This document shows positions 1 through 8,819 of a stretch of 64,000 nucleotides of DNA, piece by piece; the stretch's first letter is position 1; every line of letters begins with the position of its first letter. The position numbers and the translations under genes were made by a program. The notes beneath the pieces are model-generated. The model made no database searches. It worked only from the letters and a program-made list of their open reading frames with translations, and was not told the origin of the DNA. Origin of the DNA: Fibrobacterota bacterium (GTDB lineage: Bacteria > Fibrobacterota > Chitinivibrionia > Chitinivibrionales > FEN-1185); the NCBI GenBank assembly GCA_003165595.1, contig PLWQ01000013.1, positions 164,024 through 228,023 of the forward strand. The letters run 5' to 3'.

Positions 1-743
1 GCTCCGCCGACCGCGGTGAGAACCCTGGCGCACAGGTCAAGCGCCTGTACGGTTTCGCGATCCGATGTGCCGAAAAGACAGACGCTGCGAAGAAGTCTCG
101 CCACGGCCGTGCTCGTGGGAACGGGAACGATTTTGGTTTCCAGTGCCTTGTTCAGGAAGAGAACGGAAAGGAGCCGGAAGGATTTGCCGTAATACGGCCC
201 CGATCCCATCTCACCCCAGAAAGGCGTTCCGGCGACACGAGCGACCCCGTCGTTTGAAAGCGACAGCGAGATTATCTCGTCGTTAAGGACGCGGCATTGT
301 GTGCAAAGCCTGGCAATGGTGGTCTTTCCTGCGCCGGAAGGGCCTGCAAAAAGCAGCGCGGCGTTGCGGTGAAAGACGGCGCTCGCATGAAGGAGCATTG
401 CATCGTGCGAAAGCATCGCAGTCGCAAAGATCACCCGGAGCATGGCATCGACGGAATACAGCGAAGGCCACAGACAGGCTTCTCCGGTACACTGATTCCA
501 TTGACAATCGAAATCGTACCGCAGTGCCCGCCATGCATTGGTATTGCCATTAAGCAAGCGTACCCGCTGGAGCGGCGATTGGCTCTTGCGGGTGAGAACG
601 CAGGAAATGGAAATGTTGTTTCTCCTGACTTTTCCAACGTATCCGGCATACCGGCGCGTCGTGAGTCTCGCGAGTCTCTTATTTGAAATCCCAAGGGTCA
701 CCGATGTGGATCCTATCCCGATGGATATTTCTTCGTAACTCAC
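1..743 (-). CDS. HprK-like serine kinase, 3' end beyond the window
   Basis: About 247 residues are visible and the C-terminus lies off the left edge. A Walker A motif, GPSGAGKTT, sits at residues 134-142 and is preceded by LLHASAVF, the arrangement seen in HPr kinase/PEP-carboxykinase-like proteins found in polysaccharide and peptide-modification clusters. These proteins use ATP to phosphorylate serine or a small substrate; the target here is unknown. The chosen start is a GTG at 743. It overlaps the TGA of the upstream gene by four bases (GTGA) and has GGAAAGGG upstream, which implies translational coupling. The 124 residues before the P-loop match the N-terminal extension of these proteins, not true HprK. 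It is the last visible gene of the operon that begins with the PIG-L deacetylase. Confidence 0.75.
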   Translation of the reverse strand, partial: MSYEEISIGIGSTSVTLGISNKRLARLTTRRYAGYVGKVRRNNISISCVLTRKSQSPLQRVRLLNGNTNAWRALRYDFDCQWNQCTGEACLWPSLYSVDAMLRVIFATAMLSHDAMLLHASAVFHRNAALLFAGPSGAGKTTIARLCTQCRVLNDEIISLSLSNDGVARVAGTPFWGEMGSGPYYGKSFRLLSVLFLNKALETKIVPVPTSTAVARLLRSVCLFGTSDRETVQALDLCARVLTAVGG

Positions 744-1846
744 GTCGATGCGCCCTTTCCACGGCCTGCGAGTTCGGCAAGCCTGCGCGCGAGGAGCCGC
801 CAGTAGGAGTCGTTGCCGTACATTTCTTTCAGAATCTGTTTGCGCGGCACGAGGGATGTCTTCAAATAAGCAAACATTTGAAGCGGCGACGGACACAACA
901 GGGCAAGAGCCAATTCTCCAACAGGGTGGGTGGTGCCTCCGGCAAGTACCATTGAGATCAGCTGAAATCGCAGTTGTCTAGTTTTCGAACGCCGCGGGTC
1001 CGTTTCTCCGCCAAGGCCGAGCCGGTCGAGATAGTCCAGCACGCACGAAACAAACAGCGGCGCGTTGCCGCCGGCATACGTATCGAAGTATCCGGCCCGC
1101 CGCAGTCGGTATAGATCCATGAACCAGATTTTTCGAGACAACCCGTGCTTAAGGGAATGAAATGCTGCATGCGCGGCCAGAAGCTGCGGAGAGGGAATGA
1201 AGAAGCCCGGAACGAGCGTGCTCGGTACAAAGGATTCGGCTATTCCCGAGACAATGTGACGGCGAAGGGGGTTCCGCCTGATGCCCCACAGATCTTCATG
1301 AATATCCACGTGGAGCGATTCGAGAAAGAATTCGTTGGCGTAGGAGCCGTAGGGCGCGAAACCGTAGTGCATAAGGATACTTCTCACGTCGGCGATTGAA
1401 CCGTCCGGAAAGTACAAATCCACGTCGGCCATCGGCCGGACTTCCGGTTCCGCATAGATCTTTTCGCAAAGAGCCAGACCTTTGATGACAACGACTCTTC
1501 CGCACGCCGCCAGAGCGGCGCTCATTTCCATGAGCTTGCACAGGCAAAGGTCCTTAAAGAGCAGTGCGTCCCGGTACGCGTCCTGCGCCAATTTTGCAAT
1601 GGGATCGGGGAGAATGCGTGAGCCGCGATTGAGAAGGTACAGCGCCGGGGCAAGGCCTTGGGCAAGAACCTCCGCGTAGAGCCGGTCGGGGTCGCGTGCG
1701 TCCAGAAGATACCGCGAAAGAGATTCGGAGCGAATGATTTGCTGTATGAAAGGATTGACCATAAAGGGTGTACGCCAGCGCGCGGTGAAGCGGAGAGAAT
1801 CCCCGGAGTCACGGACGTCGGCAGTGCGCGACTCCCCGGCGCACAC
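740..1846 (-). CDS. NTP_transf_5 family nucleotidyltransferase
   Basis: This 368-residue protein fits the uncharacterised nucleotidyltransferase family PF14907. The diagnostic stretch is VVIKGLALCEKIY (about residues 119-131) followed by RPMADVDLYF, which supplies the KG loop and the acidic DxD metal site (D141, D143). Such proteins are predicted to transfer a nucleotide to a small molecule or protein and often sit next to HprK-like kinases, as here. The first start is a GTG overlapping the upstream stop codon by one base, with no clear ribosome-binding site. An ATG at 1762 (MVNPFIQQ) is an equally good start and would remove a 28-residue extension with no evident family match. The substrate cannot be inferred from sequence. 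Confidence 0.75.
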   Translation of the reverse strand: MCAGESRTADVRDSGDSLRFTARWRTPFMVNPFIQQIIRSESLSRYLLDARDPDRLYAEVLAQGLAPALYLLNRGSRILPDPIAKLAQDAYRDALLFKDLCLCKLMEMSAALAACGRVVVIKGLALCEKIYAEPEVRPMADVDLYFPDGSIADVRSILMHYGFAPYGSYANEFFLESLHVDIHEDLWGIRRNPLRRHIVSGIAESFVPSTLVPGFFIPSPQLLAAHAAFHSLKHGLSRKIWFMDLYRLRRAGYFDTYAGGNAPLFVSCVLDYLDRLGLGGETDPRRSKTRQLRFQLISMVLAGGTTHPVGELALALLCPSPLQMFAYLKTSLVPRKQILKEMYGNDSYWRLLARRLAELAGRGKGAST

Positions 1847-2874
1847 TAAGTAACGCGCAAGTCTTTAGGAATTTGGTAGTCGTCGTTGTAGATTATTCCT
1901 GTTATGTAAAGGTTGTTTTCCTTGGAAAGGTCTATGGTCTCTGCAGGTTCCGGGTGGTTCTCCCGGATAAGCCGAACGATGGGGCGAAGCGGCGATCGCC
2001 ACACCGCCTCAACCACCAGAGCCGCATTCTTGTTGTTAAGCTGCACTATGCTGCCCACCGGGAACATCCCCAAGGACTCGATCATTCCCCTGAGAATATC
2101 GCGGGCGAAAACCGATTCCTTCGCCGCGACAATCGCCTTCATCGCGTCGGCGGGATGGAAAGCCTTTCTGTAAATTCGGTTGTGGGTGAGGGCCTCAAAA
2201 GAATCACACAGGCCAACCACCCTCGAATAGGGGTGAAGGTCGCCGTCTACGTTGGACGGATAGCCCTGGCCGTGTTCGCGTTTGTGCTCCTCGCAAATCA
2301 CGCGCAAAAGCCATGGAAAATCGGACTTGAGCTTTTCGAAAAACTGCCATCCGAGAATCGGGTGCTTCTCCATTTCGTCACGCTGCGATTTTGAAAGGGC
2401 CTCCTTGCTTAAATAACAGTCGGAGTCGATCTTTGTCATTCCGATATCGTGAAGGAGCGCCGAAACTCCTATCTCGGTGAGCTCCCTGTACTGAAATTCC
2501 ATTCCCATTCCCACGGCGCAACTGAGAAACGCTACGTTGAGGGAATGATATGCAAGGAAATCTCCCGCATACCGCGGGTTCATGACGGTGAGAAGAATTT
2601 CCTTCGACTTGGTAAGGGACAGAATAATCATTTCGGAAATGGAGAACAACGATGTGAGCGGAATGTCGCGGGCATTTTCGGCGGACTCACCCCTGAGCTT
2701 GTTATACAGCATGTCGGAAACGATTGCCGCAAGTTCGGTGTACTTTTGTTCGGACGTTTTGTTCGTGGCGACCGGAGACGAGATGTTCTTGGTGTAAAGA
2801 TACTCCAGCGTTACCATGAGCGGTGTGGACTCAATGGATTTCCGGAGGTCCGACAGATCTTTCATTTTCGCCAT
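1846..2874 (-). CDS. HD-GYP-like domain protein
   Basis: The protein has 342 residues: an uncharacterised N-terminal region of about 95 residues, then an HD-GYP-type domain. The canonical features are H110, HDIG at 142-145, HP at 171-172, a GYP ending at 206 and VVGLCDSFEALTHNRIYRKA near 219-237. HD-GYP enzymes hydrolyse cyclic di-GMP with a metal centre. Here the usual HHExxDGxGYP block reads EHKREHGQGYP, so the first His is replaced by Glu and the Asp before the Gly by His. Catalysis is therefore plausible but not assured. The gene lies between the WecA homologue and the nucleotidyltransferase, suggesting that it signals to, or senses, polysaccharide synthesis. Confidence 0.85.
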   Translation of the reverse strand: MAKMKDLSDLRKSIESTPLMVTLEYLYTKNISSPVATNKTSEQKYTELAAIVSDMLYNKLRGESAENARDIPLTSLFSISEMIILSLTKSKEILLTVMNPRYAGDFLAYHSLNVAFLSCAVGMGMEFQYRELTEIGVSALLHDIGMTKIDSDCYLSKEALSKSQRDEMEKHPILGWQFFEKLKSDFPWLLRVICEEHKREHGQGYPSNVDGDLHPYSRVVGLCDSFEALTHNRIYRKAFHPADAMKAIVAAKESVFARDILRGMIESLGMFPVGSIVQLNNKNAALVVEAVWRSPLRPIVRLIRENHPEPAETIDLSKENNLYITGIIYNDDYQIPKDLRVT

Positions 2875-2899
2875 GTGACTTACCTTTCCCAGTATGAAC

Positions 2900-4048
2900 C
2901 TAAAGAACGTCCGCAGGCTTCTTGTTCTTTTTCAAGACAAGAATTATTCCAATTATGGTGAACACGAGAATGGAGTGCAGAAGAATGAGCACGGAGACAA
3001 GCACCGAAGCGAATGAAATGCCCAGCGCTTCTATGCCGAATGCAATTGACACGCCAAAGAGCAGCAAGGTCGCCTGGTGATTGGTTATACCGAGATCGGC
3101 AAGTCGATGATGAAAATGATCCCTGCCGGTATAGTGCAGCCATTGCCCGAAGGTCTTAACTTCGCCGGTTAGAATCCGAACCACCGTCGTGAGCGTCATA
3201 TCGAAGATGAGAACGCTCATAATGAGGACCGGGATGACGATGTCGATAATACTTTTGCCCCATTCTCCAAGAATTGCAAAACTGGCCAGAAGAAACCCGA
3301 GAAAGGTACTGCCGCTGTCCCCGAGAAAAACAAGGGCGGGTTTGCCTTTCCTGAAATTGTACGGAAGAAACCCGGCGCAGCTTCCCGTGATAGCAAGCGC
3401 AAGGAACATCAGATAATATTGCTTTGTTAGAATAGCAATGAGCGAGAAGAACAGGGTGTAGATGATGCTGCTGCCCGACGCGAGCCCGTCCATGCCGTCG
3501 ATGAAGTTCATGGAATTCGTTATGCCGATAATCCACACCATGGTGATAATGGTTTCCGTGATAATACCACCCAGGAAAGCGGGGACAAATGTCACATGAA
3601 TCCCGTACACCACGAGTAGGAGCGCAGCGGCAACCTGAACGAGGAGTCGAAAGAAAGCGGAAATCCCCCAGATGTCGTCGGCCAGCCCCACAAGGAAAAT
3701 TACGGTGCTTGCAACGAGAATAACCTTTACTTCCACCGAAAAATGAAAACTGAGCAGCATTATTGCAACAAACGCAATGTAAATCCCGATTCCGCCGGTA
3801 AGCGGCGTCGCGCGTTCGTGCGTTTTACGCTTCTCATTTGGAGAGTCAACCAGGCCAATCCGGTGCCCCAGCGAAATGAGCGCCGGCATGACCGCAGCAG
3901 CAATGAGAAAGCTTGATAACAGCAAGTAGATGCTGTAATAGCGCGCCCTGGCTTCGGCGGCATGATGCACGAAGGGCACGAAAAGAATCGCGAGGCCGGC
4001 CAGCGACAGGATTGAATATAATGTCATTATGCGTACACCGCTGGCCAT
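2900..4048 (-). CDS. WecA/TagO-like undecaprenyl-phosphate GlcNAc-1-phosphate transferase
   Basis: This integral membrane protein of about 382 residues has around ten or eleven hydrophobic segments. It matches the polyprenyl-phosphate sugar-1-phosphate transferases (WecA, TagO, MraY superfamily). Visible hallmarks are the cytoplasmic loop PNEKRKTHERATPLTGG, the catalytic aspartate pair in GLADDIWG, the NFIDGMDGLASG block and FLGDSGSTFLGF. These enzymes load HexNAc-1-phosphate onto undecaprenyl phosphate at the inner membrane and so begin a lipid-linked glycan. The start at 4048 is preferred because GAGGG lies about ten bases upstream; it begins 13 bases after the PIG-L stop. A start at 4027 is possible. 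The surrounding glycosyltransferases fit an initiating role. Confidence 0.9.
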   Translation of the reverse strand: MASGVRIMTLYSILSLAGLAILFVPFVHHAAEARARYYSIYLLLSSFLIAAAVMPALISLGHRIGLVDSPNEKRKTHERATPLTGGIGIYIAFVAIMLLSFHFSVEVKVILVASTVIFLVGLADDIWGISAFFRLLVQVAAALLLVVYGIHVTFVPAFLGGIITETIITMVWIIGITNSMNFIDGMDGLASGSSIIYTLFFSLIAILTKQYYLMFLALAITGSCAGFLPYNFRKGKPALVFLGDSGSTFLGFLLASFAILGEWGKSIIDIVIPVLIMSVLIFDMTLTTVVRILTGEVKTFGQWLHYTGRDHFHHRLADLGITNHQATLLLFGVSIAFGIEALGISFASVLVSVLILLHSILVFTIIGIILVLKKNKKPADVL

Positions 4049-4061
4049 GACCGGTTTTCCC

Positions 4062-4691
4062 TCAGGGGGCAATGAACATTCGCAGCGACACAAAGCCTTC
4101 GGCATCGCGAACCCGGCTCTGCGTGCCGCGGAATGTTGCAGTGGCTTTTGCTATCGCGAGAATCGACTGGTGCTTTACGTTGGTCTTCATTATCTGGGAT
4201 TTGTGGCACGAAAGCGTATGGAGCTTCTCCTTGATGTGGTCGCCGATGTCGACGTACACGTTGGGAGCAAAGTTGATGGTGGTGGGGCCTTCGTAGAAAA
4301 GGACGTTGGGCACGTTACGAGTTGCAACGACCGTGCATTCGCTCACGTGACGGTGGTCTTGGTGGGTGTCTTTGCCGTGATGGACAAACACGAAAGTGGG
4401 GGACACTTTCACGACAATAGCCTCGATCTCCTGGATGACGTTCTCGTAGAATGGCAGTTTTGTGTCGGTAAAGTTTCCCCAGAAGACTTCCGCGGTTCGC
4501 ATGGATTCGGCTGCGCGCAACTGTTCCTTTCTGCGGACTGCAAAGTCGCCTCCGGCGTTGCCGCTGGTCAATATCAGAAGATAGACCTTGTGCCCGCGGC
4601 TGGAAAGTTTGTGAAGCGTTCCGCCGCACCCGAATTCGATGTCGTCGGGATGAGATCCGATGGCAAGAACGTTCATTTTCGGCACAGGCAT
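4062..4691 (-). CDS. PIG-L family N-acetylglucosaminyl deacetylase
   Basis: The 209-residue protein is close to the usual length for bacterial PIG-L/LmbE deacetylases. It shows the zinc-binding signature SHPDDIEFGCGG at residues 13-24 and a second metal motif, HHGKDTHQDHRHV, about one hundred residues later. These enzymes remove the N-acetyl group from GlcNAc-type sugars, either lipid-linked or small glycosides. It is the first gene of a minus-strand operon and lies directly upstream of the WecA homologue. I infer that it deacetylates a HexNAc in the same polysaccharide pathway; a role in a low-molecular-weight thiol is less likely because no partner genes are present. A sigma70-like promoter lies about 57 bases upstream. 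Confidence 0.9.
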   Translation of the reverse strand: MPVPKMNVLAIGSHPDDIEFGCGGTLHKLSSRGHKVYLLILTSGNAGGDFAVRRKEQLRAAESMRTAEVFWGNFTDTKLPFYENVIQEIEAIVVKVSPTFVFVHHGKDTHQDHRHVSECTVVATRNVPNVLFYEGPTTINFAPNVYVDIGDHIKEKLHTLSCHKSQIMKTNVKHQSILAIAKATATFRGTQSRVRDAEGFVSLRMFIAP

Positions 4692-4747
4692 TGTCGTGTC
4701 CTTGGAAATGGATCAACGTAATTGGAGAGAAACCGGACCCTTTCATA

Positions 4748-4777
4748 ATTAAACCATGAGTGAAGAAAGTCTGTCAA
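4748..4777 (-). promoter_or_regulatory. sigma70-type promoter of the PIG-L/WecA operon
   Basis: On the minus strand TTGACA (4777-4772) is followed after 18 bases by TTTAAT (4753-4748). The -35 box is perfect and the -10 box matches four of six positions. Transcription would begin near 4741, giving a leader of about 50 bases to the deacetylase ATG at 4691. Confidence 0.6.
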
Positions 4778-4937
4778 GTGGAAAACTCACAAGCGGTTGA
4801 TGGAAGTCGTTGCAAATCAATGAAAATGGGCTCCAAGGGTTATTGACGGGACCGATCTTAACAGGACAACTATTTACCTCTGCGATTGATCAATGGTATG
4901 GGCTCCTGGGAAAAGGGGACGATGGCAGAAGTTTCTC

Positions 4938-6530
4938 CTAATAAAAGAATGGCTCTTCAACCGTAGAAACGGATGCCGGCAGCGCAAGATCCTCCGGATA
5001 TATCCTTTTGGAGAAGGAATGGTAGACCATGAACGGCGGTAACGGATCTTTCCGGAACTTTACTCTTAATGCAGCCATTTTTTCCGTAAAAATATCTGCA
5101 CTGCGCGCATTGTCGTTTGTAACATAGAAGACATTGCTTTCCTTGTTTACGATATTCGTGTAGAAAGGATACACATCCTTTGATTTTGGATGCACCGAGG
5201 AGAGGTCAAGGGTCGGCGAAACAACGATTTTTTCTCCGGACAAGAATATAACCGGATAGGCCACCCAATATCCTGCATATCCCCGGCGCAGGTTTTGGGA
5301 GAGTAAAAAGGCCGCAAGTCTCTCATAAGGGGGCGATTTGATCTCAGAGCATAACAGCACACCGGCAAGGTTTACGCTCAGAAGAAATGTCAGCATTGAA
5401 ATCGCCAGCAATCGGTTCTTTTGCCCTACCCGTGCCAGGGAAGTGGCCAGAAGAATCGCTGCAGCGGGCCACAAAGGGACGAGATACCTGGGGCTGGCCA
5501 TGAATCCGAACAAAGCGAATAAGATGCTGAATCCAGCCAGATAGACCGGGATTTCCATCCAGCCGTTTTTCCGTGTTCTTAGTGCATAAAACGCTAGAGG
5601 CGCCAGGTAAATGGCGCAAACACAGTATTTGAACAGCTTGATATTCTCCATCAATGGATTGGCTGCGCTGAAAATCGCAAGAACGCCGGATAGGACATAC
5701 ATCAAGGCGGATGGAATACTATGTATGTAGTTGACAAAATACCTCATAAGCATATTCAAGAATCCGGCGGATGCAAGGCCGGAATGAAAATCTGACCTGG
5801 TAGCTCCAAAAGGCCGGCTGCCAAGGCTCAAGAATGTGGCGAGGGGATGCTGAATATTGTACACCACGAGCGGAGCCGATCCGATCACGCAGAAAAATAT
5901 CAGCCACAGAAATCTGTAAGGCAAGCATTTCGCTTTTCTCCGGAGAAGAACTGTCCAGGAGGTGAGAACATATGGTATGATTAGGGGTGAGATCCAGAAT
6001 GCAAAACCGGAAACAAGCCCCAAGATGGCGAACCGTGCTTTCCACCTGTTCTCGATTTCGTCCCGGGAAAGCACATCGGTCAAGTAAAGGACAAGGGCTC
6101 CAAAGGCCAAAGTCTCTGGATATGCGCCTCGGGTATCAATCGTGAACAACGTAACGAAGACCGGCGAAACGGCAAGAAGAACTCCCGTGAGGAGTCCCGC
6201 GGCCGCACCGTGCAACCTGACTGCAAGTTTACAGGTAAAGAACATGGTCATGAGCAGAAGGGGGAAAGTGGCAAGCTTAAAAGTGAGGGCCGAGATCCCG
6301 AACAACGCAAAATTTATAGCGGCCAGGTAGGAGATGAACGCACCGCAATACTGATATTCCCAAATGAAATTCGGAAACGCGCCTTTTAGAATGTGTGTTG
6401 CCATCAGCCCGGGAACGGCCTGGTCCGCGTTCACGCCGTTCAGGCACGTAAGGAGCAGCCCCAGCCTGAACGCAAGCGCGGCCAGGATGATCGAGAGCCA
6501 CGATAGTTCAAGCTTGGTTTTTTCTGTCAT
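4938..6530 (-). CDS. GT39-like membrane glycosyltransferase (ArnT/PMT type)
   Basis: This roughly 530-residue protein has about a dozen transmembrane segments followed by a C-terminal soluble region. An acidic residue after the first segment (GVNADQAVPGLMA) matches the periplasmic loop Asp of dolichyl/undecaprenyl-phosphate-sugar-dependent GT-C enzymes. Such enzymes move a sugar from a lipid carrier to a lipid, glycan or protein on the periplasmic side. The start at 6530 (MTEKTKLEL) has GGAAA nearby; the reading frame extends further upstream but that part is not membrane-like and lies in the promoter region. The gene is monocistronic, between two intergenic gaps, and divergent from the FkbM methyltransferase. 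Confidence 0.75.
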   Translation of the reverse strand: MTEKTKLELSWLSIILAALAFRLGLLLTCLNGVNADQAVPGLMATHILKGAFPNFIWEYQYCGAFISYLAAINFALFGISALTFKLATFPLLLMTMFFTCKLAVRLHGAAAGLLTGVLLAVSPVFVTLFTIDTRGAYPETLAFGALVLYLTDVLSRDEIENRWKARFAILGLVSGFAFWISPLIIPYVLTSWTVLLRRKAKCLPYRFLWLIFFCVIGSAPLVVYNIQHPLATFLSLGSRPFGATRSDFHSGLASAGFLNMLMRYFVNYIHSIPSALMYVLSGVLAIFSAANPLMENIKLFKYCVCAIYLAPLAFYALRTRKNGWMEIPVYLAGFSILFALFGFMASPRYLVPLWPAAAILLATSLARVGQKNRLLAISMLTFLLSVNLAGVLLCSEIKSPPYERLAAFLLSQNLRRGYAGYWVAYPVIFLSGEKIVVSPTLDLSSVHPKSKDVYPFYTNIVNKESNVFYVTNDNARSADIFTEKMAALRVKFRKDPLPPFMVYHSFSKRIYPEDLALPASVSTVEEPFFY

Positions 6531-6674
6531 CCGGTTTCCGGATTCTAGCGGGATTGCTGGATTATGACAATGGGTTTGTTGAGCCTGGAAAATCGGATCC
6601 CGACGGGGACGACGCTGACACGCAAAGACAACCTTCAATCGGCAAGATACCACTAAAGATATTCATGCTGTCAA

Positions 6675-6702
6675 ATTATATTATTGTCAATGATTGCGTG
6701 AA
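6675..6702 (-). promoter_or_regulatory. possible promoter for the GT39-like gene
   Basis: The minus strand reads TTCACG (6702-6697), a 16-base spacer and a perfect TATAAT (6680-6675). Two TTGACA hexamers overlap this AT-rich stretch, so the true -35 is uncertain. The leader to 6530 would be about 140 bases. Apart from this site I see nothing in the 364-base gap between 6530 and 6895. Confidence 0.4.
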
Positions 6703-6894
6703 AGGTAATTTCGCCTTGGCCTTTGGGTAGAAATGCGGCTTGCGGTGATTGTCTTTTGGGAGGCTCAACAATGCGCCGATTGATGCTCGTGCCGCTGTTC
6801 GTTCCAATGCAAGGCGTTCCCGGTCTGACCCATAAATTTCGGGATAAAGCGGAGTTTAGATGACTCACAAGCATGCCGGAAGGCCGGAGACAGC

Positions 6895-7716
6895 ATGAGA
6901 AAGATCAATCGCTTACCGCTCTTCTTCAGATATTGCCATCCGCGGTACTATCCGAACGGGATTCTCATTTTGGCCGCCCTGGGCATCTACGAGATAGCAA
7001 GCAGAACGCGCTGGTGCAGACCCTTGGTTGTTGTGATGTCGAGGCAATCGATTGTCCTGCGCCTTGCGGGCCAGAGATTTTCCATACCCTTCTTTCCAGG
7101 CGATGTCGGCGTGATCTTCGATTGCTTTATCGGAGAGATGTACGGGAATGATCCGCGGTTTGTTCCGGCGCAGGGATTCACGTGCCTCGACATCGGAGCC
7201 AATATCGGCGCCGTGTCCGCACGCTGGCGGGCGACGAATTCCGAGGGAACCATCATTGCCGTTGAGCCCCATCCGCGCACCTTTGCGCGACTCGTTCGAA
7301 ACAAGCGCCTTAACAATTGGGATAATGTCGAGTGCGTGAATGCGGCAATCAGCTTCTGCTCGGGGAAAGTTTCCATCGACTTGTCGCAGGCACTCACCAT
7401 GGCGGTAGTCGGCGCGACTCCCGGGTTTTCCGAGGAAGTTACGTCGCTGACTCTTGACGATCTGGTGCAGAGCCGCGGAATTCACACGATACACCTGTGC
7501 AAGATCGACGTCGAAGGACACGAAGACGAGGTCCTGAGAGGGGCAGTCCGGTCGCTGCCCTGGATAGAGCGGTTGATCCTGGAGTTTCATTCACGGGAAT
7601 TGCGCAATGCGGTTGTCTCCCGGTTGGAGAATAATTTTGAAATTGTGAGGGAAACGCAAGGGAAAATAGGATTGATCTTCGCTGTGAACAAAGGGGCTGG
7701 GCTTCACCGAAGTTGA
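6895..7716 (+). CDS. FkbM family methyltransferase
   Basis: The protein has 273 residues. The SAM-binding motif I is LDIGANIGAVSARW (about residues 98-111), followed by an acidic strand end, IIAVEPHPRTF. The family motif KIDVEGHEDEVLRGA lies about one hundred residues further on; in FkbM proteins this Asp/Glu block helps place SAM. FkbM proteins O-methylate sugars and related hydroxyl groups, and many lie in polysaccharide clusters. It runs convergent with the GT9 gene and overlaps its 3' end by 13 bases. The start ATG follows GGAGACAGC, which contains a usable GGAG. The acceptor is unknown. Confidence 0.88.
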   Translation: MRKINRLPLFFRYCHPRYYPNGILILAALGIYEIASRTRWCRPLVVVMSRQSIVLRLAGQRFSIPFFPGDVGVIFDCFIGEMYGNDPRFVPAQGFTCLDIGANIGAVSARWRATNSEGTIIAVEPHPRTFARLVRNKRLNNWDNVECVNAAISFCSGKVSIDLSQALTMAVVGATPGFSEEVTSLTLDDLVQSRGIHTIHLCKIDVEGHEDEVLRGAVRSLPWIERLILEFHSRELRNAVVSRLENNFEIVRETQGKIGLIFAVNKGAGLHRS

Positions 7717-8819
7717 ACGGCTTTTCCTACAGCGCCCAGCATGTCGTCCACCGAAATCAGGTTCATGCAATCGTGGGTCTTTATCCTGCATATTCCGCTA
7801 TTGCAAGGCATGCACGGCAGGTTCTTCCGAACGACTATGTTTCTGTCGCCCAGAGGCCACCACCGCTCCGGAATGGTCGGCCCCATGGTGGAGACGGTGG
7901 GTACGCCCAAGGCTGCGGCCAGGTGCAGCGTTCCGGAATTATTGCAGACGAAAACGGTGCATCGCTTCAGGAACGCCATTAATGTACCGAGCGATTCCGA
8001 ATGGTAAATACGCGGCTCGCTCCGCATGAGTTCTCCTATTTCGTGCGCCCTTTTTCCGTCTGCATCCGCTGCGAGGAGCACAACTTTGGCTTTCCTGGAA
8101 AGAAGATCGGCAAGCGCCGCAAAATTGCGGGCGGGCCATCGCTGCGTGGGGTAGTGGCCGCTTGGTTGAAGGGCGATGACAACATCATTTCTGCCGATGT
8201 TTTCCTTCTGGAAAAAGGCTTCTACCTCCTTGCAGATTCTGTCAGAAGCTTTCAATGCGGGAACGGTTGACGGAATGGTTACTCCAAGCGATTCCACGAT
8301 TCCCCACAGCTCTACCGCTTTGTGACCAATTCGTCCAACAGGCCGAACGAAGTTGTCGAACAAAACTCCTCTGCCCTGCGTGTCGAATCCTACCGTATGT
8401 TTGCTATTGGAAAAGAATGCAATCAGTGCCGGTCTCAAAGTAAAATCGGTAGTGAAATCGACAGTTAAATCGAAGCGCTCTTGCCTCAATCGACGGATTG
8501 TACCGAGAAAAGAGCGCAATCCTCTGCCGGGATCCAAAACGGCCCGGTCGACGACGCCGGTTTCCAACAGGAATTCCCGGACGTACTTGTTGCATAGCCC
8601 AACCAGTTCCGCTTTGTCGTACCATGACCTGAGCGCTCCAAGGGCCGGCTGGGATAGAACATTGTCTCCGAGCCGAGGTTGGCAGATGATGAGTATCTTG
8701 CCGACCTTGCCGTGGTCCAGCCGGAGACGGCGATTTCCCGCACGTACGAAGCGGAACGCGATCTTGAGAATCGGCCTGCGCACAACCAGATACACGGTTC
8801 TCAGATTTTCTCTGTTCAT
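7704..8819 (-). CDS. GT9 family glycosyltransferase (heptosyltransferase-like)
   Basis: This 371-residue protein resembles the ADP-heptose:LPS heptosyltransferases. The N-terminal half has KILIICQPRLGDNVLSQPAL, the usual family opening. The C-terminal half has ALQPSGHYPTQRWP and, near the end, CNNSGTLHLAAALGVPTVSTMG, the nucleotide-sugar-binding signature. A Cys-rich tail (PCMPCNSGICRIKTHDCM) is also common in this family. It probably adds heptose or another sugar to a core-like glycan at the cytoplasmic face. It is the last gene of the operon from 15.4 kb; its ATG overlaps the stop of the preceding methyltransferase by four bases. Confidence 0.88.
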   Translation of the reverse strand: MNRENLRTVYLVVRRPILKIAFRFVRAGNRRLRLDHGKVGKILIICQPRLGDNVLSQPALGALRSWYDKAELVGLCNKYVREFLLETGVVDRAVLDPGRGLRSFLGTIRRLRQERFDLTVDFTTDFTLRPALIAFFSNSKHTVGFDTQGRGVLFDNFVRPVGRIGHKAVELWGIVESLGVTIPSTVPALKASDRICKEVEAFFQKENIGRNDVVIALQPSGHYPTQRWPARNFAALADLLSRKAKVVLLAADADGKRAHEIGELMRSEPRIYHSESLGTLMAFLKRCTVFVCNNSGTLHLAAALGVPTVSTMGPTIPERWWPLGDRNIVVRKNLPCMPCNSGICRIKTHDCMNLISVDDMLGAVGKAVQLR

